Under the pieces are notes generated by a model. It did no database searches. It was not told the origin of the DNA and worked only from the letters and a program-made list of their open reading frames with translations. Below, piece after piece: positions 8,653 through 17,229 of a stretch of 64,000 bases of DNA (position 1 is its first letter; each line of letters opens with the position of its first letter). This DNA is from Aliiroseovarius lamellibrachiae. GTDB lineage: Bacteria > Pseudomonadota > Alphaproteobacteria > Rhodobacterales > Rhodobacteraceae. Made by a program: the position numbers and the translations under genes. The DNA lies in contig NZ_JAHEVJ010000004.1 of the NCBI RefSeq assembly GCF_018599245.1, positions 269,691 to 333,690 of the forward strand, written 5' to 3'.

Positions 8653-9201
8653 ATGAACGCTCTTGTGGCATTTCACAATACGCTGGCTGATAGGGTCGAG
8701 CGTCTCTCCCCCGCTGTCCTGCCGACATTGGCACGCTTCACCTTTGCGGCGACCCTGTTGGGGTACTTCTGGGCCTCGGGCCTGACCAAGGTTGGTGCGG
8801 GGGTGTTTGGCATCTTCTCCCCCTCGCTTGGGGCCTACGCGCAGATTTTCCCAAAAGCGATGGAGGCCGCGAGCTATGACGTCGGCCAGCTCACCGCCTT
8901 TCACACATTGGTTGTCATCGCCGGAACCTTGGCGGAGTTTATCCTGCCGCTCTTGTTGGCGGTTGGCCTCTTCACCCGGTTAAGCGCCCTTGCCATGATT
9001 GGATTTGTAAGCGTGCAATCCCTGACCGATCTGTTCGGCCACGGCGGCATTGCACATCACGAAACGCTGGGCGCCTGGTTTGATCGGATCCCAGACAGTG
9101 TCATCCTGGATCAACGGTTGTTTTGGATGGCGGTGCTGATCACGTTGGTGATCAAGGGCGCTGGTCCGTTATCGCTGGACCGGTTGCTGAAACTGCGCTG
9201 A
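8653..9201 (+). CDS. bufD: DoxX-family membrane protein (BufD)
   Basis: A 182-residue integral membrane protein with four predicted helices and the DoxX signature (LARFTFAATLLGYFWASGLTK, then a helix in GTLAEFILPLLLAVGLFTRLSAL). It is the last gene of the operon, 4 nt after bufC. DoxX proteins recur in bufferin and other DUF692 loci, where their role is unclear; electron transfer or redox support for the maturation reaction is a guess. ATG 8653 is preferred to 8611, which would overlap bufC. Confidence 0.85.
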   Translation: MNALVAFHNTLADRVERLSPAVLPTLARFTFAATLLGYFWASGLTKVGAGVFGIFSPSLGAYAQIFPKAMEAASYDVGQLTAFHTLVVIAGTLAEFILPLLLAVGLFTRLSALAMIGFVSVQSLTDLFGHGGIAHHETLGAWFDRIPDSVILDQRLFWMAVLITLVIKGAGPLSLDRLLKLR

Positions 9202-9251
9202 CCGAGGGTTACGGTTGATCATTGGCCCCGCCGCAAGGTTGGGGCCATTTT

Positions 9252-9578
9252 TCATGCCCCCCATACGGCCCGTGCTTTTGCATCCCAGCCAAGGGTCATC
9301 TGATCGCCCATTTCCACCACGGGACGCTTCATCAAGGTCGGATTGGCGGCAATCAACGCCACAGGATCCCCCGCGCGTTCCGCCTCATTTAATCCCCGCC
9401 ATGTGGTCGAGCGTTTATTCACAATCGCGTCACCAAACGCGGCATAGAAGCGCGCCAGATCCGCAGGTGCCACCCCATCCGCGCGCACATCCACAACCTC
9501 AAGGGTATTGCCAGCATCGGCCAACGCCTTCTGTGCCTTTTTGCAAGTGTCACAGGTCTTTAGTCCCCAAAATCGCAT
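9252..9578 (-). CDS. ArsC/Spx-family reductase (YffB-like)
   Basis: A 108-residue thioredoxin-fold protein of the ArsC superfamily. The N-terminal MRFWGLKTCDTCKKA carries Cys9 and Cys12 as CXXC; the central TTWRGLNEAER and the RPVVEMGDQMTLGW segment are typical of the ArsC/Spx-like glutathione-dependent subfamily. It lacks a neighbouring ars operon, so a thiol-redox role is more likely than arsenate reduction. ATG 9578 is chosen over a GTG at 9599. It converges on the bufferin operon and is not obviously part of it. Confidence 0.8.
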   Translation of the reverse strand: MRFWGLKTCDTCKKAQKALADAGNTLEVVDVRADGVAPADLARFYAAFGDAIVNKRSTTWRGLNEAERAGDPVALIAANPTLMKRPVVEMGDQMTLGWDAKARAVWGA

Positions 9579-9837
9579 TTCCCCCCCTTTTTTACTCACA
9601 TTGCGTTTCCGTCAGAAATTGCCCGACGCACTTTTAAAACTCAATGAGAAAAAGGACATATAAGCACATAAAGCCGCCCCATCCCGAAATGAAACCCTTG
9701 CCTTTTGGCGCATTCTGTTGCATGTGGGAAACGTACGACAGACTATCTTCCGCCTCACTACACGCAGTCGGTAAGTTCAAGACTGCGATACCAAGGTCGC
9801 CGCATGTTGCGGGTGACATACTTTAGGAGAGACGGAA

Positions 9838-10044
9838 ATGGCTTCTGGCACCGTAAAATGGTTCAACACAACTAAAGGCTACGGCTTCATTCAACCTGAC
9901 GATGGCGGCGCAGATATCTTTGTGCACATCTCAGCTGTTGAGCGTGCTGGCCTGACCGGCCTGGCCGACAACCAGAAAGTTACCTTTGAGCTGGAAACAG
10001 GTCGTAACGGTAAAACTTCAGCTGGTAACCTCGAGCTGGCCTAA
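9838..10044 (+). CDS. cspA: Cold-shock protein, CspA family
   Basis: A 68-residue single-domain OB-fold RNA chaperone. RNP1 ([10 protein letters not shown]) and RNP2 (DIFVHISAV) are intact, and the protein starts [16 protein letters not shown] as in the family. AGGAG lies 9 nt before the ATG. The roughly 250 nt between it and the divergent reductase probably hold a long structured leader, common in csp genes, but I could not assign a specific structure. It ends with a palindromic repeat and a strong terminator. Confidence 0.97.
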   Translation: MASGTVKWFNTTKGYGFIQPDDGGADIFVHISAVERAGLTGLADNQKVTFELETGRNGKTSAGNLELA

Positions 10045-10053
10045 GCATTTTCC

Positions 10054-10106
10054 CGCAAGCATGTTGCGTAAAAGTGGGAACCGGTTTTACGCTTCCCGAA
10101 CATGCG
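10054..10106. repeat. Palindromic intergenic element with AACCGGTT-type core
   Basis: An imperfect inverted repeat: CGCAagCATGTT and gAACATGCG at the ends, GCGTAAAA and TTTTACGC inside, GGGAACCGG at the centre. The core GTGGGAACCGGTTTT is a widely scattered intergenic palindrome in alphaproteobacterial genomes. It lies between the cspA stop and its terminator, so it is probably in the mRNA 3' end. Confidence 0.6.
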
Positions 10107-10126
10107 CCATGCTGCGAGTAATGTGA

Positions 10127-10170
10127 GACCCCCGCTGATCTTGAGATTGGCGGGGGTTTTCTTTTTTTTG
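10127..10170 (+). terminator. Rho-independent terminator of cspA
   Basis: ACCCCCGC paired with GCGGGGGT, then a long T-rich run (TTTTCTTTTTTTT). Confidence 0.92.
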
Positions 10171-10208
10171 GGGTTACTCATAGCCTGTGCTTAATACTGA
10201 TTATCTAT

Positions 10209-11363
10209 TTAGCAACCGACCTCTTTGCAAAGCAGTTGGACCCATCGCTCATTGTAGGAATAACTTTTGTATGTTGGGTTGTAGTAGCAATAATCCAAAT
10301 TTGTTTTCTCCGGCCTTTCCACCCCACCCACTGGTCGAACTTTCTTGGACTTCCAAGCTTGCGTATGCATATGCTGGTTAAATTGACCACCAGTACGATT
10401 ATTCACCTCAATAACAACCTGCCCCGCCAAAAACGGGTGAGTTAAGGCAGAGGGTTTATGCTTCACTAAAACGTTTTTCACGTCCTCGCCTTCAGCACTA
10501 TCTGGCGAAATAAAGCGCACAAAAGAAGATGACTTCGAACCTGCAACAGTGGTGTAAACAACAGAAAATTGGAATTCTTGGTCAGATTGTTGGTCTTCTG
10601 TCAGCCCATCAAAAACTTCCGAGTTAATCGCTTTAATTGCTTGTGGCAGCTCGGACCGGAGCATTGTTTCGGACTGCTCAATAGAGATTCCAGAAAATTG
10701 AAGTGAGAAAGCTAACTCTTTTGAAAGCGAAAGCCGTTCGCCAAAAAGTTCAACAATCTTCTTTTCATAGTTGACACAACAAGCTTGGAACACCCCCAAC
10801 CAGTCACCGATACGTGGGCCGACCAGATTGTGCTCTACGCTATCCCGAATGCTAATAACAGCCTTGAGATTGTTCTTGATACCTTCGGAAAAGGGGCATC
10901 CGTTATGCTTCAAAAAATCGGAAAGTGAAATTGCACTACCATTTTGCCGTTTGGTTGGGAGGTCGTTTTCATCTGCGAATTCGATCGCAAGATAGGTCCA
11001 CGCAATCACGGCGAGCACTGAAAAGGTTTCAGCTCGAAAGCTGATGGCGGGACTGTTAAATACCTGAACAGCTAACAACATAGCTTCACGCGACTTAACC
11101 AACCTTTCATCCAAAAACGGGCTCAAACCCGTTTGAGCGTCAAACGACCGCTTAAAGGCTCGATATTCTTCCAACTCCTTTTTAGCAGCGGCCTTTTGGT
11201 TTGGATCATCGCGAACGTCGTAGATTCTCCCGACATTTACCGTGCAGGGACGAAAAGAGTTAATCTCAGTAACAATATCCTGTGCACGCCAGTGCTCATT
11301 TAAGAACCCCCTAACAATCCGTTTCTCATAGACATTTAAGCCACCAGTTTTTCCAAATTGCAT
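10209..11363 (-). CDS. DUF3644-type protein with an HEPN-like RX4H motif, AT-rich singleton
   Basis: A 384-residue cytoplasmic protein. Residues 10-50 look like a small HTH-type module (VYEKRIVRGFLNEHW, DIVTEINSFRP). The middle (about 85-280) resembles DUF3644, and within it R173-DSVE-H178 fits the RX4-6H pattern of HEPN ribonucleases. The C-terminal 60 residues (QFNQHMHTQAWKSKK, YNPTYKSYSYNERW) resemble no domain I can name. Base composition is visibly more AT-rich than the flanking genes, and it stands alone between cspA and thyX, so recent acquisition is likely. The family assignment is moderately firm; RNase or defence function is inference from the motif only. Confidence 0.6.
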   Translation of the reverse strand: MQFGKTGGLNVYEKRIVRGFLNEHWRAQDIVTEINSFRPCTVNVGRIYDVRDDPNQKAAAKKELEEYRAFKRSFDAQTGLSPFLDERLVKSREAMLLAVQVFNSPAISFRAETFSVLAVIAWTYLAIEFADENDLPTKRQNGSAISLSDFLKHNGCPFSEGIKNNLKAVISIRDSVEHNLVGPRIGDWLGVFQACCVNYEKKIVELFGERLSLSKELAFSLQFSGISIEQSETMLRSELPQAIKAINSEVFDGLTEDQQSDQEFQFSVVYTTVAGSKSSSFVRFISPDSAEGEDVKNVLVKHKPSALTHPFLAGQVVIEVNNRTGGQFNQHMHTQAWKSKKVRPVGGVERPEKTNLDYCYYNPTYKSYSYNERWVQLLCKEVGC

Positions 11364-11468
11364 TCTACCCCTCCATAATTGAGAGTTGGCCGCGCCTCAC
11401 AGCGCGCCTGTTCTTCACTTCATTTGATCCCCCAGATCAAATGATCAGGGCTTAGCCCCGACCGTTCA

Positions 11469-12377
11469 TCACCCCTTCAACTCACCCTCAAACTCACGCC
11501 ATTCGCCCTTCGACATGCCGGAGTTTTCCTGCGTGACCTCTTCGCCCTTTAACATCCGGCGAATGCACTCCATCGCGCGGCCGGACATATTGGCCCCGCC
11601 CATGCGGTAATCCTCAAACGCGCCGTAGGCGGCGGGCACCCAGTCGGCGACGATTTTGCACATGGCGTCGGCGTAAACGCGGATTTCATATTGTGCGTGA
11701 TGGTCGGCCCGCAGGCGCAGGAAGTGGAACAGGTTGTGCAGGTCCACTTTCCAATACCACTGGGTATAAATATTCGCCGGAAGGTTCATCCGCGCAAGCT
11801 CGCGCGCCAGCCCCTGTTGCCCGTCGTCTGAAATCATCGCCTCGTAATTGTCATAGGCCCGGTTGCTGTCGGCCTTAAGGATTTCCAGAACCCGTGCGGC
11901 CTCTTCCCCCTCAAGCGTTGCCCCGCGCCCTTGGTTGTTCACCACCGATTGCGCCGCCACATGCTCGGGCGCCGGGATATAAAACTCCCGATCCAAGATC
12001 GAATACCGCGCGGAGTATTCGTTCACATTCGCCGTCCGGTGACGGATCCATTGACGCGCCACAAACACCGGCAATTTCACATGCAGCTTAATTTCGCACA
12101 TCTCAAACGGGGTCGAATGCCAGTGCCGCATGAGGTAGCGGATAAGCCCCTCGTCGTTTTGCACAGATTTGGTGCCCTTGCCGTAACTCACCCGCGCCGC
12201 CTGACAAATCGCAGCATCATCCCCCATGTAATCAATGACGCGGACAAAGCCGTGGTCCAGCACCTCATGCGCGGTATAGAGATGCTTTTCCATCCCCTCA
12301 CTGACGGCACGCAAGGTCGTTTGGGGCTGGCTGCGCTGCTCTTCAATCTCGGCTTTCTGCTCAGGGGTAAGGGGCAT
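11469..12377 (-). CDS. thyX: FAD-dependent thymidylate synthase
   Basis: Makes dTMP from dUMP with flavin and methylene-THF. The 302-residue protein has the ThyX signature [15 protein letters not shown] (RHR-X7-S) and the C-terminal [18 protein letters not shown] that binds dUMP and FAD. ATG 12377 ([15 protein letters not shown]) is chosen; an extension to 12410 adds residues without a better ribosome site. The long N-terminal arm before HEVLDHGFV is usual in alphaproteobacterial ThyX. No thyA is seen in the window. Confidence 0.95.
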   Translation of the reverse strand: MPLTPEQKAEIEEQRSQPQTTLRAVSEGMEKHLYTAHEVLDHGFVRVIDYMGDDAAICQAARVSYGKGTKSVQNDEGLIRYLMRHWHSTPFEMCEIKLHVKLPVFVARQWIRHRTANVNEYSARYSILDREFYIPAPEHVAAQSVVNNQGRGATLEGEEAARVLEILKADSNRAYDNYEAMISDDGQQGLARELARMNLPANIYTQWYWKVDLHNLFHFLRLRADHHAQYEIRVYADAMCKIVADWVPAAYGAFEDYRMGGANMSGRAMECIRRMLKGEEVTQENSGMSKGEWREFEGELKG

Positions 12378-12546
12378 GACGAATCTCTCTGTGGCTGTGT
12401 CTGGCGCCACTATATCTAGGCGCAGGTGATTGCTAAACTGCTATATACCGGAAAATCCGCACAATAGATGGCCGCCCATCGAGGCAGCGCAAGCGACGCA
12501 AGCGCACAACACCCACCGGCAAAAATCATCTAAGGCCAAGGGAAAC

Positions 12547-12577
12547 TTGACAAATCACCCCCACCCCGCCCTGATAT
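12547..12577 (+). promoter_or_regulatory. Candidate sigma-70 promoter of the lipoprotein/Slam operon
   Basis: TTGACA at 12547-12552 and TGATAT or CTGATA at 12571-12577, 18 to 19 nt apart, about 40 nt before the lipoprotein start. Confidence 0.5.
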
Positions 12578-12617
12578 GAAAAAAACTAAATCGAAATATC
12601 CCTTGAGGGGCAGGTCA

Positions 12618-13670
12618 ATGAAAAAACTACTAGTGGCAGGAGCTGTTTTAACAGCACTGGGGGCCTGTAATGGCCAATACAACCCGTTGACCAATCCAAA
12701 GCCTGCGGAAACAGAGCTTCCCCCTGGGACAGAAGACCCCGGGTCAGGCAGCTCGGTTGAACGTTATGAAGCTGAGGATGGAAATGGCAACGGCTATGCC
12801 CAGTCCATCACCTACGATGAGGCGAGCAACACATTCACCGTCGACAACCTCGCGTTTGATGGCGCCAATGAATACACGCAAGACGATGATGTGGCGACCT
12901 TACGCAGCTACCGCGTGTATGAAAACGCCTCAACATTCAAAGACAGCGTAACCGGCACGCCGATCAACCAATTCAGTCATAAGGCCATCCTTGGCATCAG
13001 CAAAAACACCAATGCCGATGGCACACCCGTCAGCCAATTTGCTGTTGTGCGCACGGGCGCCTATCGGGGTTATGGTTTTGGCGGCTTTATGTATGAACGC
13101 AATGGGGGCGTGGTGTTGCCCACTTCCGGACAAGCAACATTTAGCGGCGACTATGCCGGTTTGCGCGACTTTAACGGCCAGGCCGGGCTGGAATACACCA
13201 CCGGCGATATGGTGTTGGACATTGATTTCAATGACTTCAACGCAGGCGACGCCGTGAAAGGTCGCATTACCAAGCGTCAGGTTTATAGTCTCGATGGCAT
13301 CAACCTGACCAGCACCTATGTCACAGAAATCAACGCCGACAACGCCAGCTCTGATGGTTGGGTCGATCTTCCAACCACCCCAAACCAACCGACGGGTCCG
13401 AGCGAGCCAACCAATCCGGCCAACGCGGTTTACCTACCCACCTTAACCCTCACCGTAAGCTCGGATACCTTAAATTCCGCTGGCGAATTGACCAACGGCA
13501 TCAGCAGTAGCCATTCAGGTGTTGTCCTTGAAAATGGCAATTATTACGCCGTTCTTGCTGGCGAAGGTGCAGATATGGAAGTGGCAGGCATCGTTGTGAT
13601 CGACGGCAAAGATCCCGGCAACGACAGCGTCACAATCCGCGAAACAGGCGGCTTTATTCTGTACCGTTGA
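12618..13670 (+). CDS. TbpB-like surface lipoprotein, predicted Slam substrate
   Basis: A 350-residue lipoprotein. The signal peptide ends in the lipobox LGAC with Cys17; a Pro/Gly/Ser-rich linker (about 20-50) follows. The rest is beta-rich and ends in a compact C-terminal barrel-like half with Tyr/Gly-rich strands (RGYGFGGFMYERNGG, GQATFSGDYAGLRDFNG, GKDPGNDSVTIRETGGF) like the C-lobe barrel of transferrin-binding protein B. It is followed after 4 nt by a Slam gene, the usual genetic partner that flips such lipoproteins to the cell surface. Ligand unknown; transferrin is implausible in a marine bacterium. ATG 12618 follows GAGGGG; a start at 12576 would spoil the signal peptide. Confidence 0.78.
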   Translation: MKKLLVAGAVLTALGACNGQYNPLTNPKPAETELPPGTEDPGSGSSVERYEAEDGNGNGYAQSITYDEASNTFTVDNLAFDGANEYTQDDDVATLRSYRVYENASTFKDSVTGTPINQFSHKAILGISKNTNADGTPVSQFAVVRTGAYRGYGFGGFMYERNGGVVLPTSGQATFSGDYAGLRDFNGQAGLEYTTGDMVLDIDFNDFNAGDAVKGRITKRQVYSLDGINLTSTYVTEINADNASSDGWVDLPTTPNQPTGPSEPTNPANAVYLPTLTLTVSSDTLNSAGELTNGISSSHSGVVLENGNYYAVLAGEGADMEVAGIVVIDGKDPGNDSVTIRETGGFILYR

Positions 13671-13674
13671 TCCG

Positions 13675-15030
13675 ATGACACGTTTGAAACCTTGGCTTAT
13701 TGCTGGCCTATTGGCCCTGTCCCCGCTTTCGGGTCAGGCGCAATCCGTCACGCTGTCCCCGGTGCAAATGCACCAAACCGCGCGCGCGGCTTTGGCTGCA
13801 CATAACCCTGCGCTTGCCTTGGCCTTGGCCGATGCACTTTTAAAGGTTTCCCCTGATCAATTTGGTATTTTGATCCTGAAATCACGGGCAGAGCGGGATT
13901 TGGGCAAGTTTTCCGCCGCTCGAAAGTCCGCGCGCCGCGCGTGGAAATTGGCCAAAACACCCAACGCGAAATTCGCAGCCTCCTTGATCACGGCGCAAGC
14001 CTTGTCTTCGGCAGGCAGCAAAACCCGCGCGCAAATCTGGTTGCGGCGCGCATCTGATCACGCCACAACACCGGCCCAAAAAGCGCAATTACGGCGAGAT
14101 TTCAACTATGTTCGCGCGACGAACCCGTGGCGCGTCAATCTCGGCTTTGGCATGAACCCCAGTTCCAATGTCAACGGTGGGTCGTCTAAGGATACGATCA
14201 CGCTGTTTGGGTTCCCATTTGCCTTGTCAGACGATGCAAAGGCGCTGTCCGGGTTTCAGGCCTTTGCAACCGCCGATATCTCCTATCGCCTGAAGGAAAC
14301 GCAACGCTCCCGGACATCTTTGGGATTTCAGGCCTATCATCGGGAAACATGGTTAAGTGATGACGCAAAAGAGGCCGCCCCAACCGCCAAAGGTGGGGAT
14401 TTTCGCTATACCTCTGCGGCCCTGACCTTCAAGCACCAACATATCATTTCGAACAAAGGCACACGGCTTGATCTGTCCGCCCGCCTGGGGCGCAATTGGT
14501 ACGGCAACGCGCCCCTATCCAATTTCGCAGGCCTTGGCGCGGACGTGCATTGGCGTCTTTCAGCCGGCAAAAGGCTAAGCCTGCGCACGCGTTTTGATCT
14601 TCAAGATCATCAGGACGACGAAACCCCAAACACCTACATCGGATCTTTTGGAGTACGTTATAGCTTGCCCGCACTGGGGCATCGCTGGACGCTTTCCGGC
14701 GATTACCAACAAAGCTTTTCAGAAAGTTTATCCCGCGAATACAAAGAGTTTCGCGCAGGAGTGGATGTTGCTTTGGGAAAACCAATTGCAGGTATGGATG
14801 TCTCAATGGGCGTACAAGCCAGCACGCGTTCTTATGACGTTTCACGCTATGCAGCCGATGGACGGCATGACACCAGCATTGAGGCAAACGCGGCCATCAC
14901 CCTTAACACACTTGGCCATCTGGGCTTCTCTCCTGTCGTGACACTGCGCCACCGCCACACAAACTCGAATGTCTCACTCTACAGCACCAACGAAACGGCG
15001 CTCGGGCTTTCGCTGACCTCGAATTTCTAA
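13675..15030 (+). CDS. Slam-family outer-membrane translocon (surface lipoprotein assembly modifier)
   Basis: A 451-residue outer-membrane protein. A Sec signal peptide (cleavage near SGQAQS), an N-terminal TPR-type helical periplasmic domain (about 28-145: NPALALALADALLKVSPDQ, SAARKSARRAWKLAK) and a roughly 300-residue C-terminal beta barrel (from NPWRVNLGFGMNPSSN) ending in Phe match the Slam/DUF560 layout. Slam translocates TbpB-fold lipoproteins across the outer membrane (type XI secretion). The 4-nt spacing from the lipoprotein gene makes the pair one operon and identifies the likely substrate. No TonB receptor is adjacent. Confidence 0.82.
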   Translation: MTRLKPWLIAGLLALSPLSGQAQSVTLSPVQMHQTARAALAAHNPALALALADALLKVSPDQFGILILKSRAERDLGKFSAARKSARRAWKLAKTPNAKFAASLITAQALSSAGSKTRAQIWLRRASDHATTPAQKAQLRRDFNYVRATNPWRVNLGFGMNPSSNVNGGSSKDTITLFGFPFALSDDAKALSGFQAFATADISYRLKETQRSRTSLGFQAYHRETWLSDDAKEAAPTAKGGDFRYTSAALTFKHQHIISNKGTRLDLSARLGRNWYGNAPLSNFAGLGADVHWRLSAGKRLSLRTRFDLQDHQDDETPNTYIGSFGVRYSLPALGHRWTLSGDYQQSFSESLSREYKEFRAGVDVALGKPIAGMDVSMGVQASTRSYDVSRYAADGRHDTSIEANAAITLNTLGHLGFSPVVTLRHRHTNSNVSLYSTNETALGLSLTSNF

Positions 15031-15085
15031 CCTTTCCCTCGGTTTAAGTTCTGCTAGGCTTGTGCCAGTCAAAGGAGAGATTGAG

Positions 15086-15514
15086 ATGGATATCCGCTAT
15101 CTGCACACCATGGTTCGGGTCAAGGATCTGGACAAAACCATCGCATTTTTTGAATTGCTGGGGTTGGAAGTGATCAGCCGTCGTGATTTTGAACAAGGGC
15201 GGTTTTCATTGATTTTCATGGCGCCTCCCGGTCAGCCTGAATGCCCCGTTGAGCTCACCCATAATTGGGATGGCGATGAAGGCCTGCCCACAGACAGCCG
15301 CCATTTCGGCCATCTCGCCTATGAAGTAGAGAATATTTACGAGATGTGCCAACACCTTGCCGACAACGGTGTGGTGATCAATCGCCCGCCGCATGATGGG
15401 CGCATGGCTTTTGTGAGATCACCTGACAATATTTCTATCGAGTTTTTGCAAAGGGGCGAGGCCCTGCCAAAACAGGAACCATGGGCAAGCATGGAAAGCA
15501 TCGGAAGCTGGTAA
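15086..15514 (+). CDS. gloA: Lactoylglutathione lyase (glyoxalase I)
   Basis: Isomerises the methylglyoxal-glutathione hemithioacetal to S-lactoylglutathione. The 142-residue VOC protein has the four metal ligands His7 (YLHTMVRV), Glu in VELTHNWD, His in RHFGHLAYEV and Glu in SIEFLQRG. ATG 15086 follows AAAGGAGAG. It lies 1 nt from the following VWA gene, suggesting co-transcription. Confidence 0.9.
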   Translation: MDIRYLHTMVRVKDLDKTIAFFELLGLEVISRRDFEQGRFSLIFMAPPGQPECPVELTHNWDGDEGLPTDSRHFGHLAYEVENIYEMCQHLADNGVVINRPPHDGRMAFVRSPDNISIEFLQRGEALPKQEPWASMESIGSW

Positions 15515-15515
15515 C

Positions 15516-16283
15516 ATGCGCAATTGGGTTGTTGGGTTTGTCATCCTGGCATCAACCGCCTCCCCTGGCACGGCCGAGACCTGTCGTCAGGCCTTAGCGT
15601 TGGGGTTGGATGTCTCGGGGTCTGTTGATGCCAAGGAATACCGGCTGCAACTCGATGGGTTGGCGGTCGCGTTGCGACAAAAGGATGTCCAAACTGCTTT
15701 TTTGGCCCAGCCCAACGCCCCCGTAGCCTTAGCGATTTATGAATGGAGCGGGCCCAGCGACCAACGGATGTTAACCGGGTGGCGCAGCATTCAAACCGCA
15801 AATGATTTGGGAATTGTGGCGGAACAATTGGCACAGACCCAACGCCTTCCAATGGATCCCTCAACTGGGCTGGGCACCTCTATTTCATATGGGGCCGCTC
15901 TTTTGGCGCAACGCCCAAATTGTTGGCAACACACGCTCGATATTTCCGGGGATGGGATGTCTAACGCCGGGCCGCGACCGCAGGACGTTCGCCATTTCCC
16001 AGATGTAAGCGCGATTACGATCAACGCCTTGGTCATCGCCCCGTCGCCAACCGAGCGCGAGGCTGGCGCCAGCGAGTTGGTGCGCTATTTTGAAGAGCTT
16101 GTAACGCAAGGCCTGTTCAGTTTTGTAGAGCAGGCAAACGGGTTTGATGCCTATGCTGATGCGATGGCGAAAAAACTGCTACGCGAACTATCTGGCATGG
16201 TCCTCTCTTGGCAGGAACCAAAAGCATTGCAAAAGCGGCAAGCCGCGCCCACGCCAGGCCACTTTGCAGATCACCCTCAATAG
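15516..16283 (+). CDS. DUF1194 secreted von Willebrand factor A domain protein
   Basis: A 255-residue protein with a signal peptide (cleavage near GTAETC) and a VWA fold: MIDAS start LDVSGSVDAKEY near residue 31, Thr-containing STGLGTSI, and DISGDGMSN as the later MIDAS loop. It is common as a conserved hypothetical in Rhodobacteraceae with no established role; periplasmic metal-dependent protein binding is all the domain supports. Its 3' end overlaps the convergent MarR gene by 7 nt. Confidence 0.8.
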   Translation: MRNWVVGFVILASTASPGTAETCRQALALGLDVSGSVDAKEYRLQLDGLAVALRQKDVQTAFLAQPNAPVALAIYEWSGPSDQRMLTGWRSIQTANDLGIVAEQLAQTQRLPMDPSTGLGTSISYGAALLAQRPNCWQHTLDISGDGMSNAGPRPQDVRHFPDVSAITINALVIAPSPTEREAGASELVRYFEELVTQGLFSFVEQANGFDAYADAMAKKLLRELSGMVLSWQEPKALQKRQAAPTPGHFADHPQ

Positions 16284-16774
16284 ATATACCGAATTTGATC
16301 CATCCAGTACCGTTCCACACGCTTCAGTGCCGAATTGATCTCTTCAACCCCTTCAGGTCCTAAAACACCGCGGGATTGCAACCCTTCGGCATGTCGTTCA
16401 AACAGCCCACCGACCACATCGCGAATGGCCCGGCCTCGTTCCGTCAAACGCACGCGCACGGAACGGCGGTCAACTTCGCATCGTTGATGATGCATGAACC
16501 CCATTTCGACGAGCTTCTTCAGGTTATACGAGACATTGGACCCTTGGTAATACCCTCGGGACTTTAACTCGCCAGCGGTGACTTCATTGTCTCCGATGTT
16601 AAACAACAACAGGGCCTGGACGGCGTTCACCTCCAGAACACCGACACGTTCAAACTCGTCCTTGATCACATCAAGAAGCAGTCGATGCAGACGTTCGACC
16701 AGCGCGAGTGAGTCCAAATACTGGCTCACAAAAGTCTGGTTGACGGTCTGCGCAATTGGGGAATGCATGCTCAT
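16277..16774 (-). CDS. MarR-family regulator, LdtR-like
   Basis: A 165-residue winged-helix protein. The recognition region GYYQGSNVSYNLKKLVEMGF and the wing VDRRSVRVRLTERGR resemble the alphaproteobacterial LdtR group, regulators of L,D-transpeptidases and stress, rather than classic MarR. GGAG lies 6 nt before ATG 16774. No target gene is adjacent in divergent orientation. The LdtR assignment is from memory of the motif and is tentative. Confidence 0.75.
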   Translation of the reverse strand: MSMHSPIAQTVNQTFVSQYLDSLALVERLHRLLLDVIKDEFERVGVLEVNAVQALLLFNIGDNEVTAGELKSRGYYQGSNVSYNLKKLVEMGFMHHQRCEVDRRSVRVRLTERGRAIRDVVGGLFERHAEGLQSRGVLGPEGVEEINSALKRVERYWMDQIRYIY

Positions 16775-16884
16775 TCGTTACTCCGACATTTTACTTGTCG
16801 ACCAGTTTTCAGAGCAAAATCAGAATATTCAGTTAAATACCTAAGGTAGTTAGGGAAAATTTTCGATAAATCAAAGGGCGCGCG

Positions 16885-17229
16885 TCACCGCGCCCCAGCA
16901 TAGGCTGCAATCTCTTCGATCAACACCGAAAATCGTTTCGGGGCAGCGACTTGACCACTGACCCATTGGTACAAATCCTGATCATTTTCCGCCAATAGGC
17001 GTTCGTAGTGGTCAAGATCGTCCGCCGACATTTTGTTCAGATGGCCGTCTGAATATTTTTTCAGGATGATATCCATCTCTTTGATTCCCCGCCGCATCGA
17101 CCGCATTGACAGTCGTTTTAGCCGATGTTCAGGGGTTTCATTTTCGGCCCCGGTCGGAAGCTCGCTCAGAAGAGCATTCAGCGCATCATTCTGGGCCCGT
17201 TTTTGTTCATCGTCTTGTGGGGTATTCAC
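16885..17229 (-). CDS. sdhE: FAD assembly factor SdhE (succinate dehydrogenase assembly factor 2)
   Basis: Promotes covalent flavinylation of SdhA. The protein has 114 residues with the family core RSMRRGIKEMDIILKKYSD (the RRGxxE motif contacts the flavoprotein) and DLDHYERLLAENDQDLYQW. The N-terminal 30 residues are a variable acidic extension. Its start overlaps the stop of the XRE regulator (ATGA, 17226-17229), so the two are translationally coupled. No sdh genes are in the window. Confidence 0.9.
   Translation of the reverse strand: MNTPQDDEQKRAQNDALNALLSELPTGAENETPEHRLKRLSMRSMRRGIKEMDIILKKYSDGHLNKMSADDLDHYERLLAENDQDLYQWVSGQVAAPKRFSVLIEEIAAYAGAR

Noticed and set aside
9252..9578. Arsenate reductase (arsC) of an ars operon
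   Set aside because: CXXC Spx/YffB-type active site and absence of arsR, arsB or acr3 nearby.
9644..9826. 60-codon frame just upstream of cspA
   Set aside because: Composition unlike a protein, no ribosome site, and it occupies the expected cspA leader.
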